Assembly: GCF_947501905.1 (NCBI RefSeq)
Contig: NZ_CANMXL010000004.1
Location: forward strand, 456,777-520,776
Length of the DNA stretch: 64,000 bases
Direction of reading: 5' to 3'
DNA from: an uncultured Winogradskyella sp.
GTDB lineage: Bacteria > Bacteroidota > Bacteroidia > Flavobacteriales > Flavobacteriaceae
The position numbers and the translations under genes are program-made. Shown piece by piece: positions 52,101 to 60,504 of this stretch (position 1 is its first letter; every line of letters begins with the position of its first letter). Below the pieces are notes generated by a model. The model was given only the letters and a program-made list of their open reading frames with translations, ran no database searches and had not been told where the DNA came from.

Positions 52101-53377
52101 TTTGGTTTAGAAACGACCTAAGAACCATTGATAACATTGTACTTTCAGAAGCAACAAAAAGCAAAAAGCGTGTTGTTGGTTTATATTGTTTTGATCCAAA
52201 GTATTTTAAAGACAACAAGTACGGATTTAAAACTACTGAAAAATTCAGAGCAAAATTTCTATTAGAAACCATCATCGATTTAAAAGTTCAACTTAAAAAA
52301 CTTAATATTGATTTATTAGTATATCAATCCGCACCAGAAGATACGATTTCGGAAATTGTATCGACATATAATGTATCCGACATTTACCTTCAAAACGATT
52401 GGACCAAAGATGAAATGGCAAGTGAAACAACTGTACAATCTTTAATTCCTGATGTAAAATTCCACAAGTATTACAATCAATTATTGTATCATCCTGATAA
52501 TATTAATTTTGAGATTAATAATCTACCTCAAGTCTTTACTGTATTTCGAAAAAAATTGGAGAAGTATGTCGGTATTCGAGAAGAAGCTATCAACGAAATC
52601 TTACCGCTTTCTAATCGTATTGAAAACAATACAAAAATTCCAACATTACAAGATTTAGGATTTGATGATTTTGAGACACATCCAAACTCTGCATTTCCCT
52701 TTAAAGGTGGTGAGAGCGAAGCTTTAATAAGGTTAGAAGATTATTTCTTCAATACTAAAAGGCTTGGATTTTACAAAAAAGCACGTAACGGTTTGGTGGG
52801 TTTAGATTACAGCTCAAAATTTTCGCCATGGTTAGCAAATGGTAGTATTTCTGCAAGGACAATTTACTGGCAAGTCAAAAAATTCGAAAAAGAACACGTT
52901 AAAAATCAATCCACATATTGGCTAATATTTGAGTTGATTTGGCGCGACTATTTTAAATACGTTTCTCTAAAACATGGCAGCCAAATATTCAAATTAGAAG
53001 GAATTCTCAAAAAAGAGTATAATTGGAGCACCAACAAAAACCTAATTGAGAAATGGATAAATGGAGAAACTCAATCCGACTTTGTAAACGCAAATATGAT
53101 TGAGCTTAAGGAAACTGGCTGGATGAGTAATCGTGGACGCCAAAACGTAGCCTCATATTTTGCCAAAGAGCTCAAGCTAGATTGGCGCATTGGCGCTGCA
53201 TATTTTGAGTCGCTCCTACTCGACTATGATGTCCACAGCAACTTTGGCAATTGGATGTATGTGGCTGGCGTAGGTAACGACCCAAGAGATAGAAAATTCA
53301 ACGTCAACCTACAAGCCGAGCGGTACGACGCTAATGGAAATTTTAGACGTCTGTGGTTACAAGCCAGTTTATTTTAG
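52070..53377 (+). CDS. DASH-type cryptochrome
   Basis: A 435-residue protein with an N-terminal antenna-binding domain ([20 protein letters not shown]) and a C-terminal FAD domain with [50 protein letters not shown] and [26 protein letters not shown] proteins use FAD and a folate antenna, repair CPDs in single-stranded DNA and may signal. The start inside DUF2256 is the first ATG before the conserved region. Confidence 0.93.
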   Translation: MQKTENNSSLVWFRNDLRTIDNIVLSEATKSKKRVVGLYCFDPKYFKDNKYGFKTTEKFRAKFLLETIIDLKVQLKKLNIDLLVYQSAPEDTISEIVSTYNVSDIYLQNDWTKDEMASETTVQSLIPDVKFHKYYNQLLYHPDNINFEINNLPQVFTVFRKKLEKYVGIREEAINEILPLSNRIENNTKIPTLQDLGFDDFETHPNSAFPFKGGESEALIRLEDYFFNTKRLGFYKKARNGLVGLDYSSKFSPWLANGSISARTIYWQVKKFEKEHVKNQSTYWLIFELIWRDYFKYVSLKHGSQIFKLEGILKKEYNWSTNKNLIEKWINGETQSDFVNANMIELKETGWMSNRGRQNVASYFAKELKLDWRIGAAYFESLLLDYDVHSNFGNWMYVAGVGNDPRDRKFNVNLQAERYDANGNFRRLWLQASLF

Positions 53378-53379
53378 AA

Positions 53380-54864
53380 ATGAACATTAAAGAAATACAT
53401 ATCATATTTCCACATCAACTCTTTAAAACTACAGCAGTTCTTGAGCAAGTAGATACTATTTATCTTGTTGAAGAATATCTATTTTTTAATCAGTATAAAT
53501 TTCACAAACAAAAAATAGCTTTTCATCGTGCAAGTATGAAAGCCTATGCAAAATACCTCAAAGAAGAAGGTAAAACCGTTAAATATATTGATGCAACAGA
53601 TCAGAAAAGTGATGTTAGAAAACTACTACCATATCTTAAAAAAGAAGGTGTAGAAATTGTGCATATCATTGACCCTACAGATAATTGGTTAGAAAAACAT
53701 ATAAAAAATGCTGCAGAAGGCTTAGATATCAAATGGTCTGAAAATCCTTTGTTTATCAACACAAAAGGCGATTTATCATCATTTTTTAAATCTACAAAAA
53801 AGAAATTCTTTCAAACCTCGTTTTACAAAAATGAGCGGAAGAATCGAAACATTTTAATGGATGGTTATTCTCCAGAAGGAGGAAAACTAACATTCGATTC
53901 TGAAAACCGAAAGAAATACCCAAAAGATAAGACACCTCCAAATATTCAATTTCCTAGTAAAACAGATTATCACAAGGAAGCTGAGAATTATATTCTGGAC
54001 AACTTCCCAAATAATTATGGCGAGTTAAGTGATTTTATAGTCTATCCGATAGATTTTAAATCAGCTGAAGCCTGGTTAGAACAATTTTTTGAGTATCGTT
54101 TTCATGAGTTTGGTGCCTATGAAGATGCTATTGTCAAAGAAGAATATTTCCTGAACCATAGTTTACTATCACCATTAATCAATGTCGGACTTTTAAATCC
54201 AATAAATATTATTGAAAAAGCCATTTCTTATGCCAATTCAAATGACGTGCCTATAAATTCAACTGAAGGTTTTGTACGTCAAATATTAGGTTGGCGCGAG
54301 TTTATTCGTGGTGTTTATGAGGTCAAAGGCACAGAAGAACGGACCAAAAATTTTTGGGGTTTTAAAAGAAAAATTCCAAAATCATTTTATGATGGTACAA
54401 CAGGTATTCAACCAGTTGATGATGTGATTAAGAAAGTCAACAAAACGGCGTATGCACATCATATTGAACGCCTTATGATTTTAGGAAACTTTATGGTGCT
54501 TTGCGAATTTGACCCAGACGATGTATACCAATGGTTTATGGAGCTTTTTATAGATGCTTATGATTGGGTTATGGTACCAAATGTCTATGGTATGAGTTTG
54601 TTTGCTGATGGTGGTTTAATGTCTACTAAACCCTATATAAGTAGCAGTAATTATATAAAGAAAATGAGTAATTATGGCAAGGGCGATTGGCAAGAAACAT
54701 GGGATGGTTTGTTTTGGACTTTTATGGACAAACATCGTGACTTCTTTGCATGTAATCCAAGGCTGGGTATGCTACTCGGAAATTTAGACAGAATGGATAA
54801 AAAAAAGTTAGAAAATCATTTCAATTCAGCACAGTCATTTTTTAAAAAACTTGATAATGCTTAA
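53380..54864 (+). CDS. PhrB/FeS-BCP-like photolyase lacking iron-sulfur cysteines
   Basis: A 494-residue protein of the (6-4)-photolyase-like PhrB group: IHIIFPHQLFK at the start, FHRASMKAYAKYL, and the FAD part with VRQILGWREFIRGVYE, YAHHIERLMILGNFMVLCEF and VPNVYGMSLFADGGLMSTKP. PhrB holds a 4Fe-4S cluster with four cysteines, two as CxxC after the KM(S)xY segment. Here that place reads KMSNYGKGDWQ, and the whole protein has only two cysteines, so no such cluster can form. The ATG at 53380 follows the CRY-DASH stop by 2 nt. Confidence 0.9.
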   Translation: MNIKEIHIIFPHQLFKTTAVLEQVDTIYLVEEYLFFNQYKFHKQKIAFHRASMKAYAKYLKEEGKTVKYIDATDQKSDVRKLLPYLKKEGVEIVHIIDPTDNWLEKHIKNAAEGLDIKWSENPLFINTKGDLSSFFKSTKKKFFQTSFYKNERKNRNILMDGYSPEGGKLTFDSENRKKYPKDKTPPNIQFPSKTDYHKEAENYILDNFPNNYGELSDFIVYPIDFKSAEAWLEQFFEYRFHEFGAYEDAIVKEEYFLNHSLLSPLINVGLLNPINIIEKAISYANSNDVPINSTEGFVRQILGWREFIRGVYEVKGTEERTKNFWGFKRKIPKSFYDGTTGIQPVDDVIKKVNKTAYAHHIERLMILGNFMVLCEFDPDDVYQWFMELFIDAYDWVMVPNVYGMSLFADGGLMSTKPYISSSNYIKKMSNYGKGDWQETWDGLFWTFMDKHRDFFACNPRLGMLLGNLDRMDKKKLENHFNSAQSFFKKLDNA

Positions 54865-56350
54865 AAAAAGAGAACCTATTAATGTTATTTGGTTTAAACG
54901 TGACCTTCGGCTTCAGGATAATGAAGCCATTTCTAATGCGCTTAAATCTGAAAAGCGAACACTACTACTCTATGTTTTTGAAAATATATTATTAAATGAT
55001 AATCATTATAGTGACCGACATTTTAATTTTATAAGGGAATCAATTAGAGATATAAACTGTCAGCTACAACAACATAACACTAAAGTACTAGCTATTAACT
55101 CTGATATTATAAGTACTCTTAATGCGCTCCAAGAGCTTTATAAAATAGATACTGTTTTCTCTCATACTGAAACAGGAATTTTAGTCACTTACAATCGTGA
55201 TAAAGAATTCAATCGTTATTGTAGAAATAACTTTATTAAATGGAAAGAAAATAAAAATAATGGTGTAGAACGTGGTTTATTAAATAGAGATAATTGGTTT
55301 GAAAATTGGGAAGATTATATGTCTCAGAATTTAGAGGTCTTTGAACCATCCAATAATCAATTCTTAAGTTTAGAAGAAATTGCAAGTTTAGAAAGCTTTT
55401 TATCTTTTACGGACTTAACTACACCAATAGATACAAGTTTCCAAAAAGGTGGCTCAACAACTGGATGGAAATATGCTAACTCCTTTTTTGAAGACCGATA
55501 TAAAGACTATATGTTCAACATTTCAAAACCTGAAAACTCCAGAACTAGTTGTAGTCGTATATCTCCGTATATAGCTTGGGGCAATCTTTCTATTCGTCAA
55601 GTATTTCAAAAAGGTAAAGCCGTAAAAGAAAAGAGTAAAGATAAAAGACATATTAACGCTTTTTTATCGCGGTTACGTTGGCAAGCTCATTTTATTCAAA
55701 AGTTTGAAATGGAGCATACCATGGAACATGCTAGTGTAAATAAAGGGTACCATAAACTCAAAAAGAGTATATCTGATGAGTACCAAAAAGCTTGGAAAGA
55801 AGGTCAAACTGGATTTCCACTTGTAGATGCCAGTATGCGATGCTTAATAGAAACAGGTTATGTTAACTTTAGAATGCGTGCTATGCTCGCTTCATTTTTT
55901 ACACATATTTTATGGCAACCATGGCAAGCTGCTACCACACACCTATCACAACAGTTTCTAGATTTTGAACCTGGTATTCATTTCCCCCAATTGCAAATGC
56001 AAGCAGGAGAAACAGGCATTAACAACTTAAGAATTTACAATCCAACAACCAATAGTCTAAAGTATGATGCTGATGCTATATTCATAAAAAAATGGGTCCC
56101 AGAGTTAGCTCACTTAGACATCCATTTTATACATGAGCCTAATCTTATGACACCAATGGAATCTGGCTTTTATAATTTTGAGCTTGGTAAAGACTATCCC
56201 AAGCCTATTGTAGATATTAAAATAAACCGCAAAAAAGCTAGTGATATTCTTTGGAATATGAAAAAAGACCCTGATGTTATCCGTGAAAGTTTTAGGATAC
56301 TAAAACGACATACTATTAGCGATAGAAATCGTATGCTTAAAACTGATTAA
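54857..56350 (+). CDS. Cryptochrome/photolyase family protein
   Basis: A 497-residue protein with VIWFKRDLRLQDNEAI, SPYIAWGNLSIRQV, RLRWQAHFIQKFE, GFPLVDASMRCLIETGYVNF and LRIYNPTTNSLKYD. The FAD fold is clear, but the segments differ from the CPD photolyase at 60.5 kb and from CRY-DASH. It may be a separate bacterial cryptochrome class. The ATG at 54857 overlaps the upstream gene by 8 nt; an upstream TTG at 54851 is possible. It is the last gene of the first transcription unit. Confidence 0.9.
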   Translation: MLKKREPINVIWFKRDLRLQDNEAISNALKSEKRTLLLYVFENILLNDNHYSDRHFNFIRESIRDINCQLQQHNTKVLAINSDIISTLNALQELYKIDTVFSHTETGILVTYNRDKEFNRYCRNNFIKWKENKNNGVERGLLNRDNWFENWEDYMSQNLEVFEPSNNQFLSLEEIASLESFLSFTDLTTPIDTSFQKGGSTTGWKYANSFFEDRYKDYMFNISKPENSRTSCSRISPYIAWGNLSIRQVFQKGKAVKEKSKDKRHINAFLSRLRWQAHFIQKFEMEHTMEHASVNKGYHKLKKSISDEYQKAWKEGQTGFPLVDASMRCLIETGYVNFRMRAMLASFFTHILWQPWQAATTHLSQQFLDFEPGIHFPQLQMQAGETGINNLRIYNPTTNSLKYDADAIFIKKWVPELAHLDIHFIHEPNLMTPMESGFYNFELGKDYPKPIVDIKINRKKASDILWNMKKDPDVIRESFRILKRHTISDRNRMLKTD

Positions 56351-56401
56351 TTACTGTCTCTACTGTAAAAAAATTACAATCATAATTCTCTGTTAATTTT
56401 T

Positions 56402-56442
56402 GTTTAATCATTTTAAAAAAAGATTAAACATTCGTAATTTTG
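56402..56442 (+). promoter_or_regulatory. Palindromic operator 2 of the photolyase cluster
   Basis: GTTTAATCATT (56402-56412) and AAAGATTAAAC (56419-56429) form an 11-bp inverted repeat with one mismatch and the same 6-bp spacer as operator 1. TAATTTTG (56435-56442), an exact TAnnTTTG box, begins 6 nt after the repeat, again as in operator 1. TGTTAA and TTTTGTTTAA upstream and ATTC downstream are also shared. Confidence 0.8.
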
Positions 56443-56449
56443 AAATAAC

Positions 56450-56875
56450 ATGATTATTGATACAACTTATTACAATAAAGAGCATAAGCAAGTAATAGCG
56501 GATTTAGTAGGTCCAGAATTTTCTTTGGTACAAAAGTTGAAGATGAATGGTGTAGGTAGCAAACGTATGATAATTGATGAAGTAAGTCCTAATATGAAAT
56601 CAATGATTAATTTGGTATCGGACATTAATTATTCTAACATAGAATTACGACCAAAAGGTATATTACTAATGATTAACCAAGGACTAAAGAATTTTACATG
56701 GATAATTCCATATTATCAATTGGTCATATACAAAACAAATGGTAGTAGCATACACGCACAAGGAAGATTTGTTCATTATAGAAATAACAAAACCTTCAAA
56801 GAAAATAAAAAGTTTTTTGACAAGCTTTTAAACGAAAAAGTAAAGTATGATATGGCACACGCCATGCCCATGTAA
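56450..56875 (+). CDS. Unrecognised protein opening the second light operon
   Basis: A 141-residue soluble protein with alternating beta-like segments (GVGSKRMIIDEVSPNMKSM, YSNIELRPKGILLMINQ, FTWIIPYYQLVIYKTNG). The pattern may be a PH-like barrel. No catalytic motif is seen. The start lies 7 nt after the -7 box of operator 2, so the mRNA is nearly leaderless. Its stop is 1 nt before the TIGR03643 start. Confidence 0.75.
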   Translation: MIIDTTYYNKEHKQVIADLVGPEFSLVQKLKMNGVGSKRMIIDEVSPNMKSMINLVSDINYSNIELRPKGILLMINQGLKNFTWIIPYYQLVIYKTNGSSIHAQGRFVHYRNNKTFKENKKFFDKLLNEKVKYDMAHAMPM

Positions 56876-56876
56876 A

Positions 56877-57149
56877 ATGAAATTAACAGAAAGAGAAATA
56901 GACCGTATTATTGAAATGGCTTGGGAAGACAGAACAACCTTCGATGCTATTAAGTTTCAGTTTAGTCTAAAAGAACAGGAAGTGATTAACCTCATGCGTC
57001 GAGAAATGAAACCAAGCAGTTTCAAAATGTGGAGAGCACGTGTGCAAGGGAGAGCTACAAAACATAGCAAAAAAAGAAATTTTGAAGAAGGCAGATTTAA
57101 ATGCTCGAGACAAAAATCTATATCAAATAACTCTATATCAAAACGATAA
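56877..57149 (+). CDS. TIGR03643 family protein
   Basis: A 90-residue basic protein with ERIDRIIEMAWEDRTTFDAI-like start (LTEREIDRIIEMAWEDRTTF), FSLKEQEVINLMRREMKPSS and FKMWRARVQGRATKH, the TIGR03643 landmarks. It looks DNA-binding. The family, as I recall, accompanies photolyase genes; its function is not established. The C-terminus (EEGRFKCSRQKS) is variable. Confidence 0.88.
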   Translation: MKLTEREIDRIIEMAWEDRTTFDAIKFQFSLKEQEVINLMRREMKPSSFKMWRARVQGRATKHSKKRNFEEGRFKCSRQKSISNNSISKR

Positions 57150-57206
57150 ACCGTGCTTTGATTTAAGGTTGGAGTTCTTAAAGACAGCACATTAAAAAGA
57201 TTCTTA

Positions 57207-57899
57207 ATGGAAACAAAAACAATTCCCACTAAAAATGGTCATGCCTTAAACGGATTCAGTATCGAAGATATTGGAGACGACCATTTATTTACAAGTTTAG
57301 ACACACCAATGAATCCCAATGCTTTTGATATGTCTGATAAAGAGAAAAAAGAACGTATCTCTATATTATTTTCAGAAATCATGGATGTTATGGGCTTGGA
57401 CTTAACGGACGATTCCCTTCAAGGAACGCCAGACCGAGTTGCTAAAATGTACATCGAAGAAATATTCTCGGGTTTAGACCCAAAAAACAAACCTAAAGTC
57501 GCGTTGTTTGATAATAAGTATCAATACAACCAGATGTTAGTAGAAAAAGACATTACCTTCTACTCAAACTGTGAGCACCACTTTGTACCAATCATAGGCA
57601 AAGCTCATGTCGCTTACATTTCTTCTGGTAAGGTCATAGGCTTATCAAAATTGAATAGAATTGTACAATACTATGCTAAACGCCCACAAGTACAAGAGCG
57701 TTTAACACAGCAAATAGCTAATGAGCTTAAAAATGTGTTAGGTACAGAAGATGTTGCCATTGTTATAGATGCAAAGCATTTATGTGTATCTTCAAGGGGT
57801 GTTAAAGATGACACTTCTACCACGATTACAACATACTATGGCGGTGCATTTAATACGCCAGAAAAAATTAATGAACTTCAAAATTATATAAACAGTTAA
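57207..57899 (+). CDS. folE: GTP cyclohydrolase I
   Basis: A 230-residue enzyme with the zinc site Cys122, His125 (NCEHHFVP) and Cys193 (HLCVSSRGV), and GLSKLNRIVQYYAKRPQVQERL. It converts GTP to dihydroneopterin triphosphate, the first step to folates and pterins. The first 45 residues are a non-conserved extension. Its place between photolyase genes suggests supply of the pterin/folate antenna of these enzymes, as inference. Confidence 0.94.
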   Translation: METKTIPTKNGHALNGFSIEDIGDDHLFTSLDTPMNPNAFDMSDKEKKERISILFSEIMDVMGLDLTDDSLQGTPDRVAKMYIEEIFSGLDPKNKPKVALFDNKYQYNQMLVEKDITFYSNCEHHFVPIIGKAHVAYISSGKVIGLSKLNRIVQYYAKRPQVQERLTQQIANELKNVLGTEDVAIVIDAKHLCVSSRGVKDDTSTTITTYYGGAFNTPEKINELQNYINS

Positions 57900-57901
57900 A
57901 T

Positions 57902-58129
57902 ATGGATATTTTAAAAAGAGCTGTTGAATTTGAAAACAGAAAGTTTTCATTCAAAACCACAAGTGATAGAATTGTAGCTGCAAGAGAAGCAAAAGAATTA
58001 ATTCTTGCTGTTAATGAAGTCTACAAACAAAAGAAAGATGCAAAATTAATGGACCTAATGAAGCGTCTAACAGTAATTAAACAAAAGATAGAAAAGCGCC
58101 TTAAAGGACGTCCTTTAACAGCTGCATAA
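57902..58129 (+). CDS. Small basic helical protein
   Basis: A 75-residue protein, almost entirely helical and Lys/Arg-rich (TTSDRIVAAREAKELILAV, KKDAKLMDLMKRLTVIKQK). It sits 2 nt from both neighbours. I do not recognise the family; nucleic-acid binding is possible. Confidence 0.78.
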   Translation: MDILKRAVEFENRKFSFKTTSDRIVAAREAKELILAVNEVYKQKKDAKLMDLMKRLTVIKQKIEKRLKGRPLTAA

Positions 58130-58131
58130 TA

Positions 58132-58815
58132 ATGGGGAAATATATTGTTGTAGGTGGTAGCAAAGGCATTGGTAATGCTATTGTAAATAACTTATTGAAA
58201 AATCATGAAGTAATTAATATTAGCCGGACTGAGCCAGAAAATAATCATCATAATCTCACACACCTAAGTTGTGATATAGTTAGTGGAGATTTACCTGATA
58301 TCAACGAAGCTGATGGTTTGGTATATTGCCCAGGAAGTATTAATCTAAAGCCTATTAATAGACTAAGTTTAGAGGATTTTAAAAATGATTTTGAAATTAA
58401 CGTCATTGGAGCGGTAAAAACTGTTCAGAAGTATTTATCCGCTTTAAAAAACGGTAATAATCCTTCGATTGTATTTTTTAGTACAGTGGCTTCGGATTTA
58501 GGTATGCCATTTCATGCTTCTGTGGCTGCTTCAAAATCTGCTGTAGAGGGTTTAACCAAATCTTTAGGTGCAGAATTAGCACCAACAATCCGTGTAAATG
58601 CAATTGCGCCTACGGTTACTGATACAGATTTAGCTTCAAAATTATTACGTAATGACCGGATGATAGAGAATATGAAAGAACGTCATCCGCTAAAAAAATA
58701 CCTACAACCACAAGAAGTTGCAGATATGGCAACATTTTTACTTTCTGATAAAGCTGCAGCTTTATCTGGTCAAATCTTTAAAATGGATTGTGGTATAACT
58801 AGTTTCAAAATATAA
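58132..58815 (+). CDS. SDR-family protein lacking the catalytic tyrosine
   Basis: A 227-residue Rossmann protein with GGSKGIGNAIV, FSTVASD (Ser117) and the RVNAIAPTVTDT loop. The SDR YxxxK motif reads VAASK: Lys135 is kept but Tyr is Val131. Normal SDR oxidoreduction is therefore doubtful, although NAD(P) binding is likely. The HASVAAS form may be shared by homologues in other photolyase clusters. Confidence 0.88.
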   Translation: MGKYIVVGGSKGIGNAIVNNLLKNHEVINISRTEPENNHHNLTHLSCDIVSGDLPDINEADGLVYCPGSINLKPINRLSLEDFKNDFEINVIGAVKTVQKYLSALKNGNNPSIVFFSTVASDLGMPFHASVAASKSAVEGLTKSLGAELAPTIRVNAIAPTVTDTDLASKLLRNDRMIENMKERHPLKKYLQPQEVADMATFLLSDKAAALSGQIFKMDCGITSFKI

Positions 58816-58822
58816 TTGACTT

Positions 58823-59362
58823 ATGAATCCATTAAAAGCTTTTGTTGGTACGCTATCAACAACAGAAAAACATATAGGACAACATGCGACAGAATCTTTA
58901 CATGATATTGCTATTAATTCTTTACAAGGTCATCCGATTGATTTATCCGAATTCAAAGGCAGAAAAATCTTATTCGTAAATGTAGCTTCAAAATGTGGGT
59001 TTACACCACAATATAGAGAACTTCAAAAGTTAAGTGATAGTTACAAAGATAAACTCGTAGTTATTGGTGTGCCTTGCAACCAATTTGGAAAACAAGAACC
59101 TGGCAATTCTAATGAAATTGAAGAGTTTTGTGAGGTTAATTATGGCGTTACTTTCTTAATTACAGAAAAAATAGATGTTAAAGGATCTCTACAACACCCT
59201 CTTTATGCTTGGCTAACTAAAAAAGCGATTAACGGTAAACAGAATTCTACCGTTAAGTGGAATTTTCAAAAATATTTGGTGGACGAAGATGGTGAATTTT
59301 TAGACTACTTCTACTCTATTACTAAACCTATGAATTCTCGTATTACATCTCATCTAAAATAA
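58823..59362 (+). CDS. Glutathione peroxidase family thiol peroxidase
   Basis: A 179-residue protein with the peroxidatic Cys58 in VASKCGFTPQY, Gln87 and a possible resolving Cys85 in PCNQFGKQEPG, and the WNF motif (VKWNFQKYLV). It reduces hydroperoxides, probably with thioredoxin as partner in an organism that makes bacillithiol instead of glutathione. An about 30-residue N-terminal extension precedes the domain. It fits defence against photo-oxidative damage. Confidence 0.92.
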   Translation: MNPLKAFVGTLSTTEKHIGQHATESLHDIAINSLQGHPIDLSEFKGRKILFVNVASKCGFTPQYRELQKLSDSYKDKLVVIGVPCNQFGKQEPGNSNEIEEFCEVNYGVTFLITEKIDVKGSLQHPLYAWLTKKAINGKQNSTVKWNFQKYLVDEDGEFLDYFYSITKPMNSRITSHLK

Positions 59363-59368
59363 AATAGT

Positions 59369-59539
59369 ATGTTTGGGTTATTCAAAAAAACATCAGAATT
59401 AGAAAAGCTTCAAAAGCAATACGAAAAGCTTTTAGCTGAGTCGCACAAATTGTCTACAACAAACCGCTCGGCTAGTGATAAAAAAGTAGCAGAAGCGCAA
59501 CTAATTTTAGAACAAATAGAAATCCTTTCTTCAAAGTAA
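59369..59539 (+). CDS. Lacal_2735 family microprotein
   Basis: A 56-residue protein starting MFGLFKKTSELEKLQKQYEKL and ending LEQIEILSSK, the pattern of the Lacal_2735 family of Flavobacteriaceae. It forms one or two amphipathic helices. The function is unknown. It ends 1 nt before tspO. Confidence 0.88.
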   Translation: MFGLFKKTSELEKLQKQYEKLLAESHKLSTTNRSASDKKVAEAQLILEQIEILSSK

Positions 59540-59540
59540 A

Positions 59541-60005
59541 ATGAAAAAAATTTACTTTTTTATACTCTTTCTAGTTATAAACTTTGGAGGCCTTGCTCTT
59601 GGTAGCTGGCTCATGGATGGAGGTTCAACAGGAGAATGGTATAATAACCTTAGTAAAGCACCTTGGACGCCGCCAGGTTGGGTTTTTGGAGCGGCATGGA
59701 CGACAATTATGCTATGTTTTTCTTGGTATCTCGCAGAGCTTTTTTATTTAAGAGCTTCAAAATTTTTGTGGATTTTATACGGTTTTCAAGTGTTGCTTAA
59801 CGTAAGCTGGAATTGGGTGTTCTTTGATCAACACTTAATGCAAGTTGGCATGGTCATCATAATTCTGTTAACCTTAGTTCTTTTCTATTATTTTATTACC
59901 TTCAGAAATGAGCGTTTAAAGAATTTTAAATACTTACTACTTCCTTATTTAATTTGGTTGTGTATTGCAACATCTCTCAATGCATACATTGTACTTAATA
60001 ACTAG
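59541..60005 (+). CDS. tspO: TspO/MBR tryptophan-rich sensory protein
   Basis: A 154-residue protein with five membrane helices and the TspO landmarks WYNNLSKAPWTPPGWVFGAAW and LLNVSWNWVFF. TspO binds porphyrins and can promote their light-dependent breakdown; it is often light- or oxygen-regulated. This fits the cluster's photoprotection theme. Confidence 0.94.
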   Translation: MKKIYFFILFLVINFGGLALGSWLMDGGSTGEWYNNLSKAPWTPPGWVFGAAWTTIMLCFSWYLAELFYLRASKFLWILYGFQVLLNVSWNWVFFDQHLMQVGMVIIILLTLVLFYYFITFRNERLKNFKYLLLPYLIWLCIATSLNAYIVLNN

Positions 60006-60033
60006 AACTATCATCAATTATATGCCTTTATAA

Positions 60034-60504
60034 ATGAAAATATACACACTCCATAAAAAACAAAATCTCCCAATAACTAAAGAAGAGGCTTGGGCGTTTC
60101 TATCTAGTCCAAAAAATCTAAAAACCATCACACCAGATTATATGGGTTTTAATATCTTATCTGGTGCAGACAAGCCAATGTTTCCTGGGCAAATCATTCA
60201 ATATATAGTCACACCCGTTTTAGGAATAAAAACAAAATGGGTCACAGAAATTACACATGTAAAAGACCATGAATATTTTGTGGATGAACAACGTTTTGGC
60301 CCCTATGCACTTTGGCATCACAAGCATTTTATAAAAGAAATAGATGGCGGTATTGAGATGGAAGACATTATAGATTATAAAATCCCTTTTGGTATCTTAG
60401 GTCAATTAGTACATCCGATATTGGTAAAACCCAAATTAGAAGAAATCTTCAGTTATAGAACCAACAAATTAGAAGCGTTATTTGGCAAGTATGAAAAAGC
60501 CTGA
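60034..60504 (+). CDS. SRPBCC (START-like) family protein
   Basis: A 156-residue protein with a helix-grip fold pattern: LPITKEEAWAFLSSPKNLKTI, a beta sheet with VTEITHVKDHEYFVDEQRFG, and a C-terminal helix. It probably binds a hydrophobic ligand. As I recall, such proteins recur beside photolyase genes. It overlaps the next gene by 14 nt. Confidence 0.88.
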   Translation: MKIYTLHKKQNLPITKEEAWAFLSSPKNLKTITPDYMGFNILSGADKPMFPGQIIQYIVTPVLGIKTKWVTEITHVKDHEYFVDEQRFGPYALWHHKHFIKEIDGGIEMEDIIDYKIPFGILGQLVHPILVKPKLEEIFSYRTNKLEALFGKYEKA

